From Xanthomonas translucens pv. cerealis (GTDB lineage Bacteria > Pseudomonadota > Gammaproteobacteria > Xanthomonadales > Xanthomonadaceae): a stretch of 64,000 nt of DNA. Location of the stretch: positions 4,558,199-4,622,198 of the forward strand of contig NZ_CP038228.1 in the NCBI RefSeq assembly GCF_006838285.1, given 5' to 3'. Below the pieces are notes generated by a model. The model saw nothing but the letters and a program-made list of their open reading frames with translations, ran no database searches and had not been told where the DNA came from. A program made the translations under genes and the position numbers. This document shows, in pieces, positions 9,757 to 18,568 of this stretch (its first letter is position 1; each line of letters opens with the position of its first letter).

Positions 9757-10871
9757 AGGACTTCCTGCGCTGGCTGGCCGATCTCGGTGGCCGTTTCGCC
9801 CGCACCCTGGACTGGCCGATGTGCCTGGCCCTAGGGGCGCTGATGGTGATCGGCCTGGCCGTGCTCAAGAGCGCCGGCGGCCAGGCAGGCGGCAACCATC
9901 TGATGCTGGCCCAGACTATGCGCTTTGCGATCGGCGCGGCGGCGATGTGGGGCCTGTCGCGGGTCTCGGCGCTGCGCCTGCGCGCCTGGACGCCGCTGAT
10001 CTACGCGCTGTCGATGCTGCCGCTGCTGGCGGTGTTCGCGCTGGGCACCGGCAAGTACGGCAGGCAGTGGCTGGATCTGAAGGTGTTCTACCTGCAGCCG
10101 GCCGAGTTGCTGAAGATCAGCATGCCGATGATGGTGGCCTGGTACCTGCATCGCATGCCGCTGCCGCCGCGGCTGCCCACGGTGCTGGTCAGCGCGGCGA
10201 TCATCGGCCTGCCGACCGCATTGATCATGCTGCAGCCGGACTTCGGCACTGGCGTGCTGATCGCCGCCAGCGGCGGCTTCGTGCTGCTGCTGGCCGGGCT
10301 GCCGTGGTGGTGGGTCGGCATCGCGGTGGGCGGCGTCGCCGCGGCCGCGCCGGTGGCCTGGCTGTGGTTGCTGCGGCCTTACCAGAAGGACCGGATCATG
10401 ATGTTCCTCAATCCGGAAAACGATGCGCTCGGTGCCGGCTGGAACATCATCCAGTCCAAGATCGCGATCGGCTCCGGCGGCCTGCACGGCAAGGGCTGGG
10501 GCCTGGGTTCGCAGTCGCACCTGAACTTCATCCCCGAACAGACCACCGACTTCGCGTTCTCGGTGCTCAGCGAGGAATTCGGCTGGATCGGCGTGGCCAC
10601 CGTGCTGACTCTGTACCTGGTGGTGATCGCGCGCTGCCTGTGGATCGCCGCGCAGGCGCGCGACACGTTCTCGCGGCTGCTCGCCGGTGCCACCGGCCTG
10701 GCGTTCTTCGTCTACGTGCTGGTCAACGGCGGCATGATCTCCGGGCTGCTGCCGGTGGTCGGGGTACCGATGCCGCTGATGAGCTACGGGGGCACCTCCG
10801 CGGTGTCGCTGCTGGCCGGCCTGGGCTTGGTGATGGCGGTCAAGGCGCACCGCCCGGTGCACGGCTACTGA
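9753..10871 (+). CDS. rodA: SEDS-family peptidoglycan glycosyltransferase RodA
   Basis: A 372-residue polytopic membrane protein of the SEDS family, with about ten membrane helices. RodA polymerises lipid II with PBP2 in the elongasome. Conserved stretches include LQPDFGT, the extracellular loop GWNIIQSKIAIGSGG, FIPEQTTDFAFSVLSEEFG, and the C-terminal GVPMPLMSYGGTS. The ATG overlaps the stop of the PBP2 gene by 4 bases. It closes the mre-mrd operon. Confidence 0.97.
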   Translation: MKDFLRWLADLGGRFARTLDWPMCLALGALMVIGLAVLKSAGGQAGGNHLMLAQTMRFAIGAAAMWGLSRVSALRLRAWTPLIYALSMLPLLAVFALGTGKYGRQWLDLKVFYLQPAELLKISMPMMVAWYLHRMPLPPRLPTVLVSAAIIGLPTALIMLQPDFGTGVLIAASGGFVLLLAGLPWWWVGIAVGGVAAAAPVAWLWLLRPYQKDRIMMFLNPENDALGAGWNIIQSKIAIGSGGLHGKGWGLGSQSHLNFIPEQTTDFAFSVLSEEFGWIGVATVLTLYLVVIARCLWIAAQARDTFSRLLAGATGLAFFVYVLVNGGMISGLLPVVGVPMPLMSYGGTSAVSLLAGLGLVMAVKAHRPVHGY

Positions 10872-11035
10872 GCGCGGTCATGGCGGGTGCACCGCCGGCT
10901 TAACCGGAAGTATGCGTCGATGTACGCAACGATTGCCGGATGTGCCGGCGCTCGCCACAATTCGCGTCGATGCCCTGTGACGGCGCTGATTGCAGCGACC
11001 AGCCACGAGCGCAGGATCTGTTCCGGGTGAGCCAT
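10865..11035 (-). CDS. Possible small ORF, unproven
   Basis: A 56-codon reading frame starting MAHPEQILRSW and ending in basic residues (RLSRRCTRHD), converging on the rodA stop. Its composition looks plausible for protein, but there is no clear ribosome binding site and no family I recognise. The remainder of the 330-base gap between rodA and the VirJ-family gene holds nothing else I can name. Treat as doubtful. Confidence 0.2.
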   Translation of the reverse strand: MAHPEQILRSWLVAAISAVTGHRRELWRAPAHPAIVAYIDAYFRLSRRCTRHDRAQ

Positions 11036-11201
11036 GCGCGGCGTCGATGCCGCCCAGCCGGCCCGCGTCCATCGAGGGGAGCCAACGCAGCGCATCGTCG
11101 ATCCGGCCTGGCTGGTGTCGTCCTTTCTGCGTCCGTCCGCCCTCCTCGCGTCTTCCCCGTGGTTCCTGTCCGCTCGGCTGTGCCGACATGGTTGTGTGTT
11201 G

Positions 11202-12539
11202 ATGAAATTCCTGAAATTCCTGTTGCTGCTGAGTGTTGCGCTGGGCCTGAGCGGCTATGCGTTGATCCGCTACTACTTTCCTGCGGGTGCGATGCACAGC
11301 CACGGCTACGGCCGGGTCGCGCTGACCCAGCCGGCCGGCCCGGCGCAGGGCATGGTGATCTTGTTCGCCAGCGGCAACCGGGCGCAGCGCCAGGCGGCGG
11401 CAGCGCGCATCGCCGCGACCGGCGCGGTGGTCGCCACGGTCGATGGCGATCGCTATCTTGCCCGGCTGCAGCATGCCGGCAGTGGCTGCGGGCATGCCTG
11501 GCACGATGCCGAGCAGCTGAGCCGGCACCTGCAGCGCGATCTGCACGGCGACCGCTACTTCCTGCCGATGCTGGCCGGGACCGGTACCAGCGCGACCCTG
11601 GTCGAACGCATCGTCGGCGCCGCGCCGGCGGCAACCCTGGGCGGCGCGATCGGCGTGGCGCCGGCGCCGACCGAGGTGTGCGCTGGCACCGCGCCAGCCA
11701 GCGCCGCGCAGGGCTTCGTCGATATCGCGACGGCACCGGCCGCGGGCACGCCGGAAGCGGCCGTGGCCGCACGCGTGGCCATGCACCTGCACACGCCGGG
11801 CAGCGGCGGTGCGCTCGACGACCTGCCGCTGACCGAATTGCCGGTGCGCGCGCCGGGCGCGCCGCTGGCGATCGTGCTGTCCGGCGACGGCGGCTGGCGC
11901 GACATCGACAAAGGCATGGCCGAGGCCTTGCAGCAGCGCGGCATCGCGGTGGTCGGCTGGGACAGCCTGCGTTACTTCTGGCACGACAAGCCGCCGGCGC
12001 AGGCCAGCGCCGACCTGGCGCGGGTCATCGCGCACTACCAGCAGCAATGGCATCCGCAACGCATCCTGCTGGTCGGCTATTCCTTCGGCGCCACCGCGAT
12101 GCCGTTCATGTACAACCGGTTGCCGCCCGCGCAGCGCGCGCAGGTCGCTCTGCTGGCCTTGTTCGGCGTGGACCGCAAGGCCGATTTCCAGATCCGCGTG
12201 CGCAACTGGCTGGACCTGGGCGATGCCGACGACGCCAAGCCGGTGTTGCCGGAGATCGCGCGCATTGCGCCGTCGCAGCTGCTGTGCGTGTACGGCGACC
12301 AGGAGAAGGACACGGTGTGTCCGCAGTTGCGCGGCAGCGGCGCGCAGATCGTCGCGCTGCATGGCGGCCATCATTTCGACCAGCATCCGGCCGGCTTGGC
12401 GACGATTGTAGACAACCGTTGGCAGCAGCTCGCAGAAGGCGCACGCCGCCCCATGGCTGCAATAGATGCCAGGCATCCTCGCGTGGACGCAGTGCAACCC
12501 TCGCCGCTGCGCACCTCGTCTGGAGTCCTGCAGCAATGA
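11202..12539 (+). CDS. VirJ/AcvB-family alpha/beta-hydrolase
   Basis: A 445-residue exported protein with an N-terminal membrane/signal segment (FLKFLLLLSVALGLSGYALI). The C-terminal half is the bacterial virulence VirJ domain, an alpha/beta-hydrolase with SGDGGWRDIDK (about 227), the nucleophile elbow GYSFGA (Ser294) and a terminal GGHHFD (His390/391). Family members AcvB and VirJ of Agrobacterium are periplasmic, and AcvB-type proteins hydrolyse aminoacylated phosphatidylglycerol; that activity is an inference here, and no MprF-like synthase is in the window. The start at 11202 places the signal segment at the N-terminus. Its stop overlaps the pectinase gene start by 4 bases, an unexpected partner. 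Confidence 0.85.
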   Translation: MKFLKFLLLLSVALGLSGYALIRYYFPAGAMHSHGYGRVALTQPAGPAQGMVILFASGNRAQRQAAAARIAATGAVVATVDGDRYLARLQHAGSGCGHAWHDAEQLSRHLQRDLHGDRYFLPMLAGTGTSATLVERIVGAAPAATLGGAIGVAPAPTEVCAGTAPASAAQGFVDIATAPAAGTPEAAVAARVAMHLHTPGSGGALDDLPLTELPVRAPGAPLAIVLSGDGGWRDIDKGMAEALQQRGIAVVGWDSLRYFWHDKPPAQASADLARVIAHYQQQWHPQRILLVGYSFGATAMPFMYNRLPPAQRAQVALLALFGVDRKADFQIRVRNWLDLGDADDAKPVLPEIARIAPSQLLCVYGDQEKDTVCPQLRGSGAQIVALHGGHHFDQHPAGLATIVDNRWQQLAEGARRPMAAIDARHPRVDAVQPSPLRTSSGVLQQ

Positions 12540-13945
12540 CATCGCCCGCGTTCGGTTGCCTTCTGCTCCTGGCCCTGGTCACGCTCCACGCATCCGCCGC
12601 GACCGGCGATACGCGGGTGGTCGCCGAACCCGCGATGCCGAGTCTGTGCGACACCCTCGATGCCACGCTGCAGGCGGACGCGCGCCTCTTCGGCGATGCC
12701 GATGAGCAGAGCGCGCCGGACACCGCGCGCATCCAGGCCGCGCTGGGCAGGTGCGCCGCCAAGGGAGGACGTTCGGCGGTGCTGCTGCGTGCCGGCGCCG
12801 GCAATGCCTTCCTCAGCGGGCCGTTGAACATCGGCGGCAACGTGACCCTGGTGATCGATGCCGGGGTGACCCTGTTCGCCTCGCGCAAGCCGTCCGACTA
12901 TCAGGTCGCCGGCGCCAATGCCTGCGGCAAGGCCGCCGGCTCCAGCGGCGGCTGCCGCGCGCTGCTCAATCTGAAGGGCAAGTCGCTGGGCGTGATGGGT
13001 CTGCGCGACGGCGCTGGCCGCCAGGGCAGCATCGATGGCCGCGGCGACCTGCCGATGCTTGGCGGCAGCGGCAGCTGGTGGCAGTTCGGGGAAAAGGCCA
13101 AGGCGAGTAGCCAGACCCAGAACAGCCCCGACCTGATCAAGGTACAGAACGCCAGCGACGTGAGCATCTATCACGTCAATCTGGTCAACGCGCCGTACTT
13201 CCATCTGTTCGTGCACATCGCCGACGGCCTCACCATCTGGGGCGTGCGCGTCAAGGCACCGGCCAGCAGCCCGAACACCGACGGCCTGGACCTGGACAGC
13301 GTCAGCAACGCCACCCTCTACGACAACGACGTGATGAGCGGCGACGACGGCGTGGCGATCAAGACCATCGCCTCCAGATCGGCCAACATCAGCGTGCGCG
13401 ACTCGCGCTTCTACGGCACCCACGGCATCTCCATCGGCAGCGAGGTGATGTACGGCGTGGACAACGTCCTGATCGACGGCAACAGCGTGCTCGGCAGCGA
13501 CGCCGATGGCACGCCCAGCACCGACAACAACGGCCTGCGCATCAAGACCGGGCTGGCCAAGGGCGGCGCGGTGAGCGACGTCACCTATCGCAATACCTGC
13601 CTGTTCGGCGTGGCCAATGCATTGGTGATCAACCCGCTGTACGGCGGCGGCAGCAGCGGCACCATGCCGAGCTTCGCCAACATCGTGGTCAACGGCCTGA
13701 AGGCGCAGGGGTCGGTGAAGGGCAAGGGTAGTTCGGTGCAGGGCTACAACGCCTCGGCGCCGCTGGATCTGGTGCTGGCCAACGTGTCGGTCGACGTCAC
13801 CGCGCTGAAAGCCAGCAATGCGCGCATCGGCGTGGACCGCTCCAACCTGCAGCCGAGCGTCGACAGCTCGGTCAGCACCTATGCGGCCTCGGTATCCGGT
13901 GCGGTGCCGGCATGCGCCAGCAAGCCGGTGTTTCCCGCGCTGTAG
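12536..13945 (+). CDS. GH28 polygalacturonase (pectinase)
   Basis: A 469-residue secreted enzyme with an N-terminal signal peptide (LLLLALVTLHASAA). The glycoside hydrolase 28 catalytic signatures are complete: NTD (247-249, in PNTDGLDLDS), DD (270-271, in SGDDGVAIK), the GTHG histidine (His296) and RIK (335-337). Such enzymes cleave alpha-1,4-galacturonan of plant pectin and are typical of plant-associated bacteria. The ATG overlaps the stop of the VirJ-family gene (ATGA), so it is probably expressed from that gene's promoter. The repetitive right-handed beta-helix pattern is visible through the middle of the protein. Confidence 0.93.
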   Translation: MTSPAFGCLLLLALVTLHASAATGDTRVVAEPAMPSLCDTLDATLQADARLFGDADEQSAPDTARIQAALGRCAAKGGRSAVLLRAGAGNAFLSGPLNIGGNVTLVIDAGVTLFASRKPSDYQVAGANACGKAAGSSGGCRALLNLKGKSLGVMGLRDGAGRQGSIDGRGDLPMLGGSGSWWQFGEKAKASSQTQNSPDLIKVQNASDVSIYHVNLVNAPYFHLFVHIADGLTIWGVRVKAPASSPNTDGLDLDSVSNATLYDNDVMSGDDGVAIKTIASRSANISVRDSRFYGTHGISIGSEVMYGVDNVLIDGNSVLGSDADGTPSTDNNGLRIKTGLAKGGAVSDVTYRNTCLFGVANALVINPLYGGGSSGTMPSFANIVVNGLKAQGSVKGKGSSVQGYNASAPLDLVLANVSVDVTALKASNARIGVDRSNLQPSVDSSVSTYAASVSGAVPACASKPVFPAL

Positions 13946-14384
13946 CGTTGCTTGGGGCTGTCGGCGATGCGCGCGCCGCATGCTGTCGGCAATGCCGACT
14001 CCGGCCACGCCGCCGGGGTGCCGGAATCGGTGTACGCAGCGGGGGCGGATCGCCGCTGCCGACCCGGGGTGCGTGGCTGCAGCCGTCCTCCAGGCCGATC
14101 TCGCCCTGCACACGCCGGCCTGTGATCGGGCGTTGCTGGTTGCGCTGGCGATGCGCTGCTTCGCTGCGCATCGCCGGCCACGCGCGGTTCGGCTTGGGCA
14201 GCTCGGCGTGCGCTGCAGGGTTTGTGCCCACCGCGATGGGCGCTGCCACCGCGGGCCACATCGCTTGGCGGCTGGCTGCCGCCCGGGCCGGATGAATACG
14301 GCAGTCCGCGTGACTTGGAGCAAAGTTCTTTTGTTTCATGGCGTTATTGGTGGAAATTCATCTGGACTCTGTTAACCTGCCGGC
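13946..14384. other. Non-coding gap before mltB
   Basis: A 439-base stretch with no supportable gene. Reading frames across it are out-of-frame and Arg/Ala-rich. A short AT-richer patch at about 14318-14376 just before the mltB start (with TTGGTG near 14347 and GTTAAC near 14371) is the likely promoter region, but the match is weak. Confidence 0.4.
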
Positions 14385-15521
14385 ATGATTCGACGCTCGC
14401 TGATTTGCCTGATCACCCTTGGCCTGGTCGCATGCGCGACCCAGCCCAAGTCTCCGCCATCGCCGCCGCAGGCCAATGCGCTGCCGCAGGCCGTGCCGCG
14501 CACGGCGCCGCCGGCGGAGGCGGCGCCCGAAGCGGCGCCCGCGCCGCCGGTCGATCTGACCCCTGTACCGTTCGAGGTCGCCCGCGCCAACTTCGTCCGC
14601 GATACCGCGGCCAAGTACGGCCTGGATCCGGTGCAGATCGAGGCCACCCTGGCAAAGGCGCAGTTCAATGACGCGATCGTGGCGGCGATGTCGCGCCCGG
14701 CCGAGCGGGTCAAGCCGTGGAACGAATACCGGCCGATGTTCATCAGCCAGGCGCGGATCGACGGCGGCCGCGCGTTCCTGGCCACGCACCGCGAGGAACT
14801 GATGCGGGTGCAGGCGCGCACCGGCGTGCCGGCCGAAATCATCGTCGCGATCATCGGCGTGGAGACCAGCTATGGCAAGAACGCCGGCAAGTACCGCGCG
14901 CTCGACGCGCTGTACACGCTGGCGTTCCGCTATCCGCGCAGCGGCGATCCGGCCATGCTCGAACGCGAGGTGCGCCGCGAACTGTACTTCCGCGGCGAAC
15001 TCGGCCAGCTGTTCGCGCTCGGCCGCGAAGAGAACATGGACATCACCACGCTGATCGGCAGTTATGCCGGCGCGATGGGCATGGGCCAGTTCATGCCGTC
15101 CAGCTACCGCCAGTTCGCGGTGGATGGCGATGGCGACGGCAAGCGCAACCTGTTCACCGACTACAACGACCTGTTCTCCTCGATCGCCAACTACTTCGTC
15201 AAGAAGGGCGGCTGGGTCCGCGACGGCGTGGTGGCGGTGCCGGCCACGCTGCGTCCGGGCGCCGAGGAACTCAATCCGACCGACTGGACCCCGAGCTACA
15301 CGCTGGCCGACCTGGCCGCGCGCGGCTACCAGCCGTCCGCAGCGGTCCCGGCCGGCGCCAGCGCCACCCCGCTCACGCTCGACGGCAGCGCCGGCAAGCA
15401 GTACTGGCTGGGCTTCCAGAACTACTACGCGATCACCCGTTACAACGGTTCCAAGATGTACGCGATGGCCGTGTACCAATTGTCCCAGGCCATCGCCGGC
15501 AAGGAGTTACCCCCGGCATGA
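14385..15521 (+). CDS. mltB: Membrane-bound lytic murein transglycosylase B
   Basis: A 378-residue lipoprotein (lipobox LVACA) with a Pro/Ala-rich linker (about 20-60) and then an SLT2-type lytic transglycosylase domain. The catalytic Glu is E160 in IIGVETSYGKNAG; downstream motifs GSYAGAMGMGQFMPSSY and the DLFSSIANYF segment are typical of MltB. It cleaves glycan strands with formation of 1,6-anhydro-muramic ends. The stop overlaps the rlpA start (ATGA), pairing two peptidoglycan-acting lipoproteins in one operon. Confidence 0.95.
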   Translation: MIRRSLICLITLGLVACATQPKSPPSPPQANALPQAVPRTAPPAEAAPEAAPAPPVDLTPVPFEVARANFVRDTAAKYGLDPVQIEATLAKAQFNDAIVAAMSRPAERVKPWNEYRPMFISQARIDGGRAFLATHREELMRVQARTGVPAEIIVAIIGVETSYGKNAGKYRALDALYTLAFRYPRSGDPAMLEREVRRELYFRGELGQLFALGREENMDITTLIGSYAGAMGMGQFMPSSYRQFAVDGDGDGKRNLFTDYNDLFSSIANYFVKKGGWVRDGVVAVPATLRPGAEELNPTDWTPSYTLADLAARGYQPSAAVPAGASATPLTLDGSAGKQYWLGFQNYYAITRYNGSKMYAMAVYQLSQAIAGKELPPA

Positions 15522-16996
15522 ACCCGAACGCGCTGCTCCGGATCGTCCCCGTCGTCGCGCTGCTGGCGCTGGCCGCCTGCAGCAGCGCCCCGAAGAAGAC
15601 CGCCGGCAGCGCTGCCGCGGTGTCCGGGGTCAGGGTGGAAGGCCGCGGCCCGGCGCATGTCGCCACCGGCTGCCCGTCCACCTCGCCGTACGCGCCGGCC
15701 AAGGAAGATCCGTCCACCCGCGGCAACTACACCGCCGGTGGCCTGTACGCGCCCGGCGTCAGCGACAGAACCCCGGACTACGTGCCCAACGTGGCCTGCA
15801 TCCCCGAGCCCATGGTCACCGACGAGCCGCGCTCGGCGGTCGGCAACCGCTCGCCGTACATGGTGCTGGGCCGCGAATACACCATCATCGACGACCCGCA
15901 CAGCTACGTCGAACGTGGCACCGCCTCGTACTACGGTAGCAAGTTCCATGGCCGCCTGACCTCCAACCGCGAGGTCTACGACATGTACGCGTTCACCGCC
16001 GCGCACAAGACCCTGCCGCTGCCCAGCTTCGCCCTGGTCACCAATCTGGACAACGGCGAATCGGTGGTGGTGCGGATCAACGACCGCGGCCCGTTCCACG
16101 ACGACCGAGTCATCGACCTCAGCTATGCGGCGGCGGTCAAGCTCGGCATCACCGGCAAGGGCACCGGCCGGGTCGAGGTGCGCGGGCTGACCCCGGCCGA
16201 CAACGGCAACCTGCTCGCATCGCGGCGCACCGGCAAGCAGGTCGCGGCCGGCATCGCGCTGGCCAGTGCGGCGAGAGCGGGCAGCGCGGCGCAGTCCGCC
16301 GCGGCGCGGCGCGCCACCGATATGGACAACTTGGTCAAGGCCTTGCCGGCCAAGTCGGCCCCCTTAGTCGCAGCGGCCAGCGTGCCGGCACGGAGCGCCG
16401 CTGCGTCCAGCACCGCCGCACCCAGCGCCACCAGCGCGACAGCGGCCGCCGCCGCCTTGCCGGAAGGCGAGCGCTGGCGCTACCGGGTGCTGGCCGATGC
16501 CGACACCGCGGCCAACGCCGACCATTTCGACGACTGGATGAAATCGCGCGGCGTGCGCGTGGCCACCGGCAAGCCGACCAAGGTCGCTGCGACCGTGGCC
16601 GCTGCGCCGGCGCCGACGCGACGCGCCACCACCGCCGCCACCGCCACCGCCACCGCCACGCCGGCAGCCACCGCCACGACCGTCGCGGCCGCGGCCCCCG
16701 CTCCAGCCGCGCCGGTCGTGTCGGCGACCCGCGCCGCCGCCGACAACGCCGCGGCGCGCGGTCCGCTCGGGATCCTGTTGCAGGTGGCCAGCTTCGCCAG
16801 CCGCGAAAACGCCAACCGCGCGCTGTCGCAGCTGGCCTCGGCCGGCATCGTCGGCGCCAGCGTCAGCGACATCGTATCCGGCGGGCGCACGCTGTGGCGG
16901 CTGCGGGTCGCCGCCCAGGACCATGGCCGCGCCACCGAGCTGGCCAGCCGCATCGCCGGCCTCGGCTTCGGCCGTCCGCAGATCGTCAAGGACTGA
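15518..16996 (+). CDS. rlpA: RlpA-like septal-ring lytic transglycosylase with SPOR domain
   Basis: A 492-residue lipoprotein (lipobox ALAAC). A double-psi beta-barrel domain lies at about 125-210, with the RlpA signatures GTASYYGSKFHGRLTSNREVYDM and VVVRINDRGPFHDDRVIDLSYAAA. It is followed by a long Ala/Thr-rich low-complexity linker and a C-terminal SPOR domain (about 415-490), which binds denuded glycan strands at the division site. The linker holds runs of ATATAT-type residues and is much longer than in enteric RlpA. It is translationally coupled to mltB. Confidence 0.95.
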   Translation: MNPNALLRIVPVVALLALAACSSAPKKTAGSAAAVSGVRVEGRGPAHVATGCPSTSPYAPAKEDPSTRGNYTAGGLYAPGVSDRTPDYVPNVACIPEPMVTDEPRSAVGNRSPYMVLGREYTIIDDPHSYVERGTASYYGSKFHGRLTSNREVYDMYAFTAAHKTLPLPSFALVTNLDNGESVVVRINDRGPFHDDRVIDLSYAAAVKLGITGKGTGRVEVRGLTPADNGNLLASRRTGKQVAAGIALASAARAGSAAQSAAARRATDMDNLVKALPAKSAPLVAAASVPARSAAASSTAAPSATSATAAAAALPEGERWRYRVLADADTAANADHFDDWMKSRGVRVATGKPTKVAATVAAAPAPTRRATTAATATATATPAATATTVAAAAPAPAAPVVSATRAAADNAAARGPLGILLQVASFASRENANRALSQLASAGIVGASVSDIVSGGRTLWRLRVAAQDHGRATELASRIAGLGFGRPQIVKD

Positions 16997-17189
16997 GGCG
17001 CGCGGCGAACCCGCACGCCTGTCGCTGGCGCCCTCGCGCGCCCGCCGTCGCCAGGTGCGCGTGCCGCTCCAGCACCGATGGCTTAACGCTCCCTCCCGTC
17101 TATGCCGCCGCCGTAGCTGGCTCGGCGCCGGCTAGCCCTACAATGCCTCGTTTACCATCGGCCCTAGGGCCTGCCAGGAGTCGTTTTAG

Positions 17190-18398
17190 ATGAAATTCCG
17201 CTTCGCCGTCGCCGCCGTGGCCACCTTCGCCGTGGGCCTGGTTTCCGCGCAGACCCCCGGCCCGGTGCCGGCATCGCCTGCCGCCGCCACCGCGCCCGCT
17301 ACCGTGGCGATCCCGCCGGCGCCCAAGCCGGCCGTGTCCAAGTCCTGGGTGTTGATGGACTACGCCACCGGCCAGGTGCTGGCCGGCGAGAACGCGCATG
17401 TGCGGGTGGCCCCGGCCAGCATCACCAAGGTGATGACCTCTTACGTGATCGCCGCCGAACTGAAGCTGGGCAAGATCAAGCGCGACGACCAGGTCATGCT
17501 CAGCGAGCGCGCCTGGCGCGAAGGCGGCGCCGGCACCGACGGCAGCTACAGCGGCTTCCCGGTCAACCAGACCGCGCGCCTGGAGGACATGGAAAAGGGC
17601 ATGGCGATCCAGTCCGGCAACGACGCGGCGATCGCGCTGGCCGAACACGCCGCCGGCAGCGAGGAAGCCTTCGCGTCGCTGATGAACAACTACGCGGCCA
17701 AGCTCGGCATGACCGGCTCGCACTTCGTCAACGCCCACGGTCTGTCCGCCGAAGGCCACTACACCACCGCCTACGACCTGGCGCTGCTCGGCCGGGCGAT
17801 GGTGCGCGACTATCCGGAAACCTACGCCTACAACAAGATCAAGGAATTCAAGGTCGGCGACATCACCCAGCAGAACCGCAACCTGCTGCTGTGGCGCGAC
17901 CCCAGCGTGGATGGCATCAAGACCGGCCACACCTCCGAGGCCGGCTACTGCCTGCTCAGCTCGGCGCAGCGTGGCGACCAGCGCCTGATCGCAGTGGTGA
18001 TGGGCGACAGCTCCGAGAAGCAGCGCGCCGAGGACAGCCTGGCCCTGCTGAATTGGGGCTTCCGTTTCTACGAGACCCACCGCCTGTACGAGTCGGGCAA
18101 GCAGGTCGCGCAGCAGCGCGTGTGGAAGGGCACCGAGAAGGAAGTGCTGCTGGGCGTGGCGCAGCCGCTGCTGGTCGGCGTGCCGCGCGGCCGCTACAAC
18201 GAACTGAAGCCGTCGATCGACGTGCCCAAGACCCTGGAAGCGCCGATCAAGCAGGGCCAGGCGATCGGCACGGTGAAGGTCTCGCTGGACGGCAAGGTGA
18301 TCGCGCAAGCGCCGCTGGTCGCGCTGAAGGCGGTCGAGGAGGCCGGCTTCTTCAAGCGCCTGTGGGACAGCTTCTGGATGTGGTGGGAAGCCGAGTGA
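17190..18398 (+). CDS. dacC: D-alanyl-D-alanine carboxypeptidase (PBP5/6 type)
   Basis: A 402-residue low-molecular-mass penicillin-binding protein. A cleaved signal peptide (to about residue 20) and a Pro/Ala-rich linker precede the transpeptidase-like domain with S77xxK80 (SITK), S142GN and K244TG. A beta-rich PBP5 C-terminal domain follows, and the last residues form an amphipathic aromatic helix (FFKRLWDSFWMWW) that would anchor the protein to the outer face of the inner membrane. It trims the terminal D-Ala of stem peptides. A TACAAT hexamer at 17139-17144 may be its -10 element. A strong terminator follows. The choice of dacC over dacA is by convention only. Confidence 0.93.
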   Translation: MKFRFAVAAVATFAVGLVSAQTPGPVPASPAAATAPATVAIPPAPKPAVSKSWVLMDYATGQVLAGENAHVRVAPASITKVMTSYVIAAELKLGKIKRDDQVMLSERAWREGGAGTDGSYSGFPVNQTARLEDMEKGMAIQSGNDAAIALAEHAAGSEEAFASLMNNYAAKLGMTGSHFVNAHGLSAEGHYTTAYDLALLGRAMVRDYPETYAYNKIKEFKVGDITQQNRNLLLWRDPSVDGIKTGHTSEAGYCLLSSAQRGDQRLIAVVMGDSSEKQRAEDSLALLNWGFRFYETHRLYESGKQVAQQRVWKGTEKEVLLGVAQPLLVGVPRGRYNELKPSIDVPKTLEAPIKQGQAIGTVKVSLDGKVIAQAPLVALKAVEEAGFFKRLWDSFWMWWEAE

Positions 18399-18402
18399 GT
18401 TG

Positions 18403-18432
18403 AAAAAAGCCGGCTTACGCCGGCTTTTTTTT
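18403..18432 (+). terminator. Bidirectional rho-independent terminator
   Basis: A GCCGGC-TTAC-GCCGGC hairpin flanked by A-rich sequence on the left and eight T on the right. It works in both directions, so it probably serves both the carboxypeptidase gene and the convergent LpxR-like gene. Confidence 0.88.
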
Positions 18433-18510
18433 GGGGGGAATGGATAATAGGGAGAGGCGTTGCTGCATTCGCCCGTTGCTGCGGCGATCTCACAGCTGAG
18501 TTTGTTGGTT

Positions 18511-18562
18511 GGGATACGGGAAACCCGCTTTTCCCATTCCCGATTCCCGGCTCCTCAATCCC
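18511..18562. repeat. Short G-rich/C-rich repeat remnant
   Basis: GGGATACGGG at about 18511 faces TTCCCATTCCCGATTCCCGG at about 18531-18550, the same inverted arrangement as the larger elements but with almost no core. It lies just past the 3' end of the LpxR-like gene. Confidence 0.5.
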
Positions 18563-18568
18563 GGCGCT

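Noticed and set aside
10878..12542. A 554-codon minus-strand frame opposite the VirJ-family gene
   Set aside because: The VirJ domain with its GYSFGA elbow is on the plus strand; the antisense is composed of Arg/His/Gln runs.
16440..16760. Ala/Thr repeats in rlpA as a frameshifted region
   Set aside because: The frame continues cleanly into a good SPOR domain, so it is a natural low-complexity linker.
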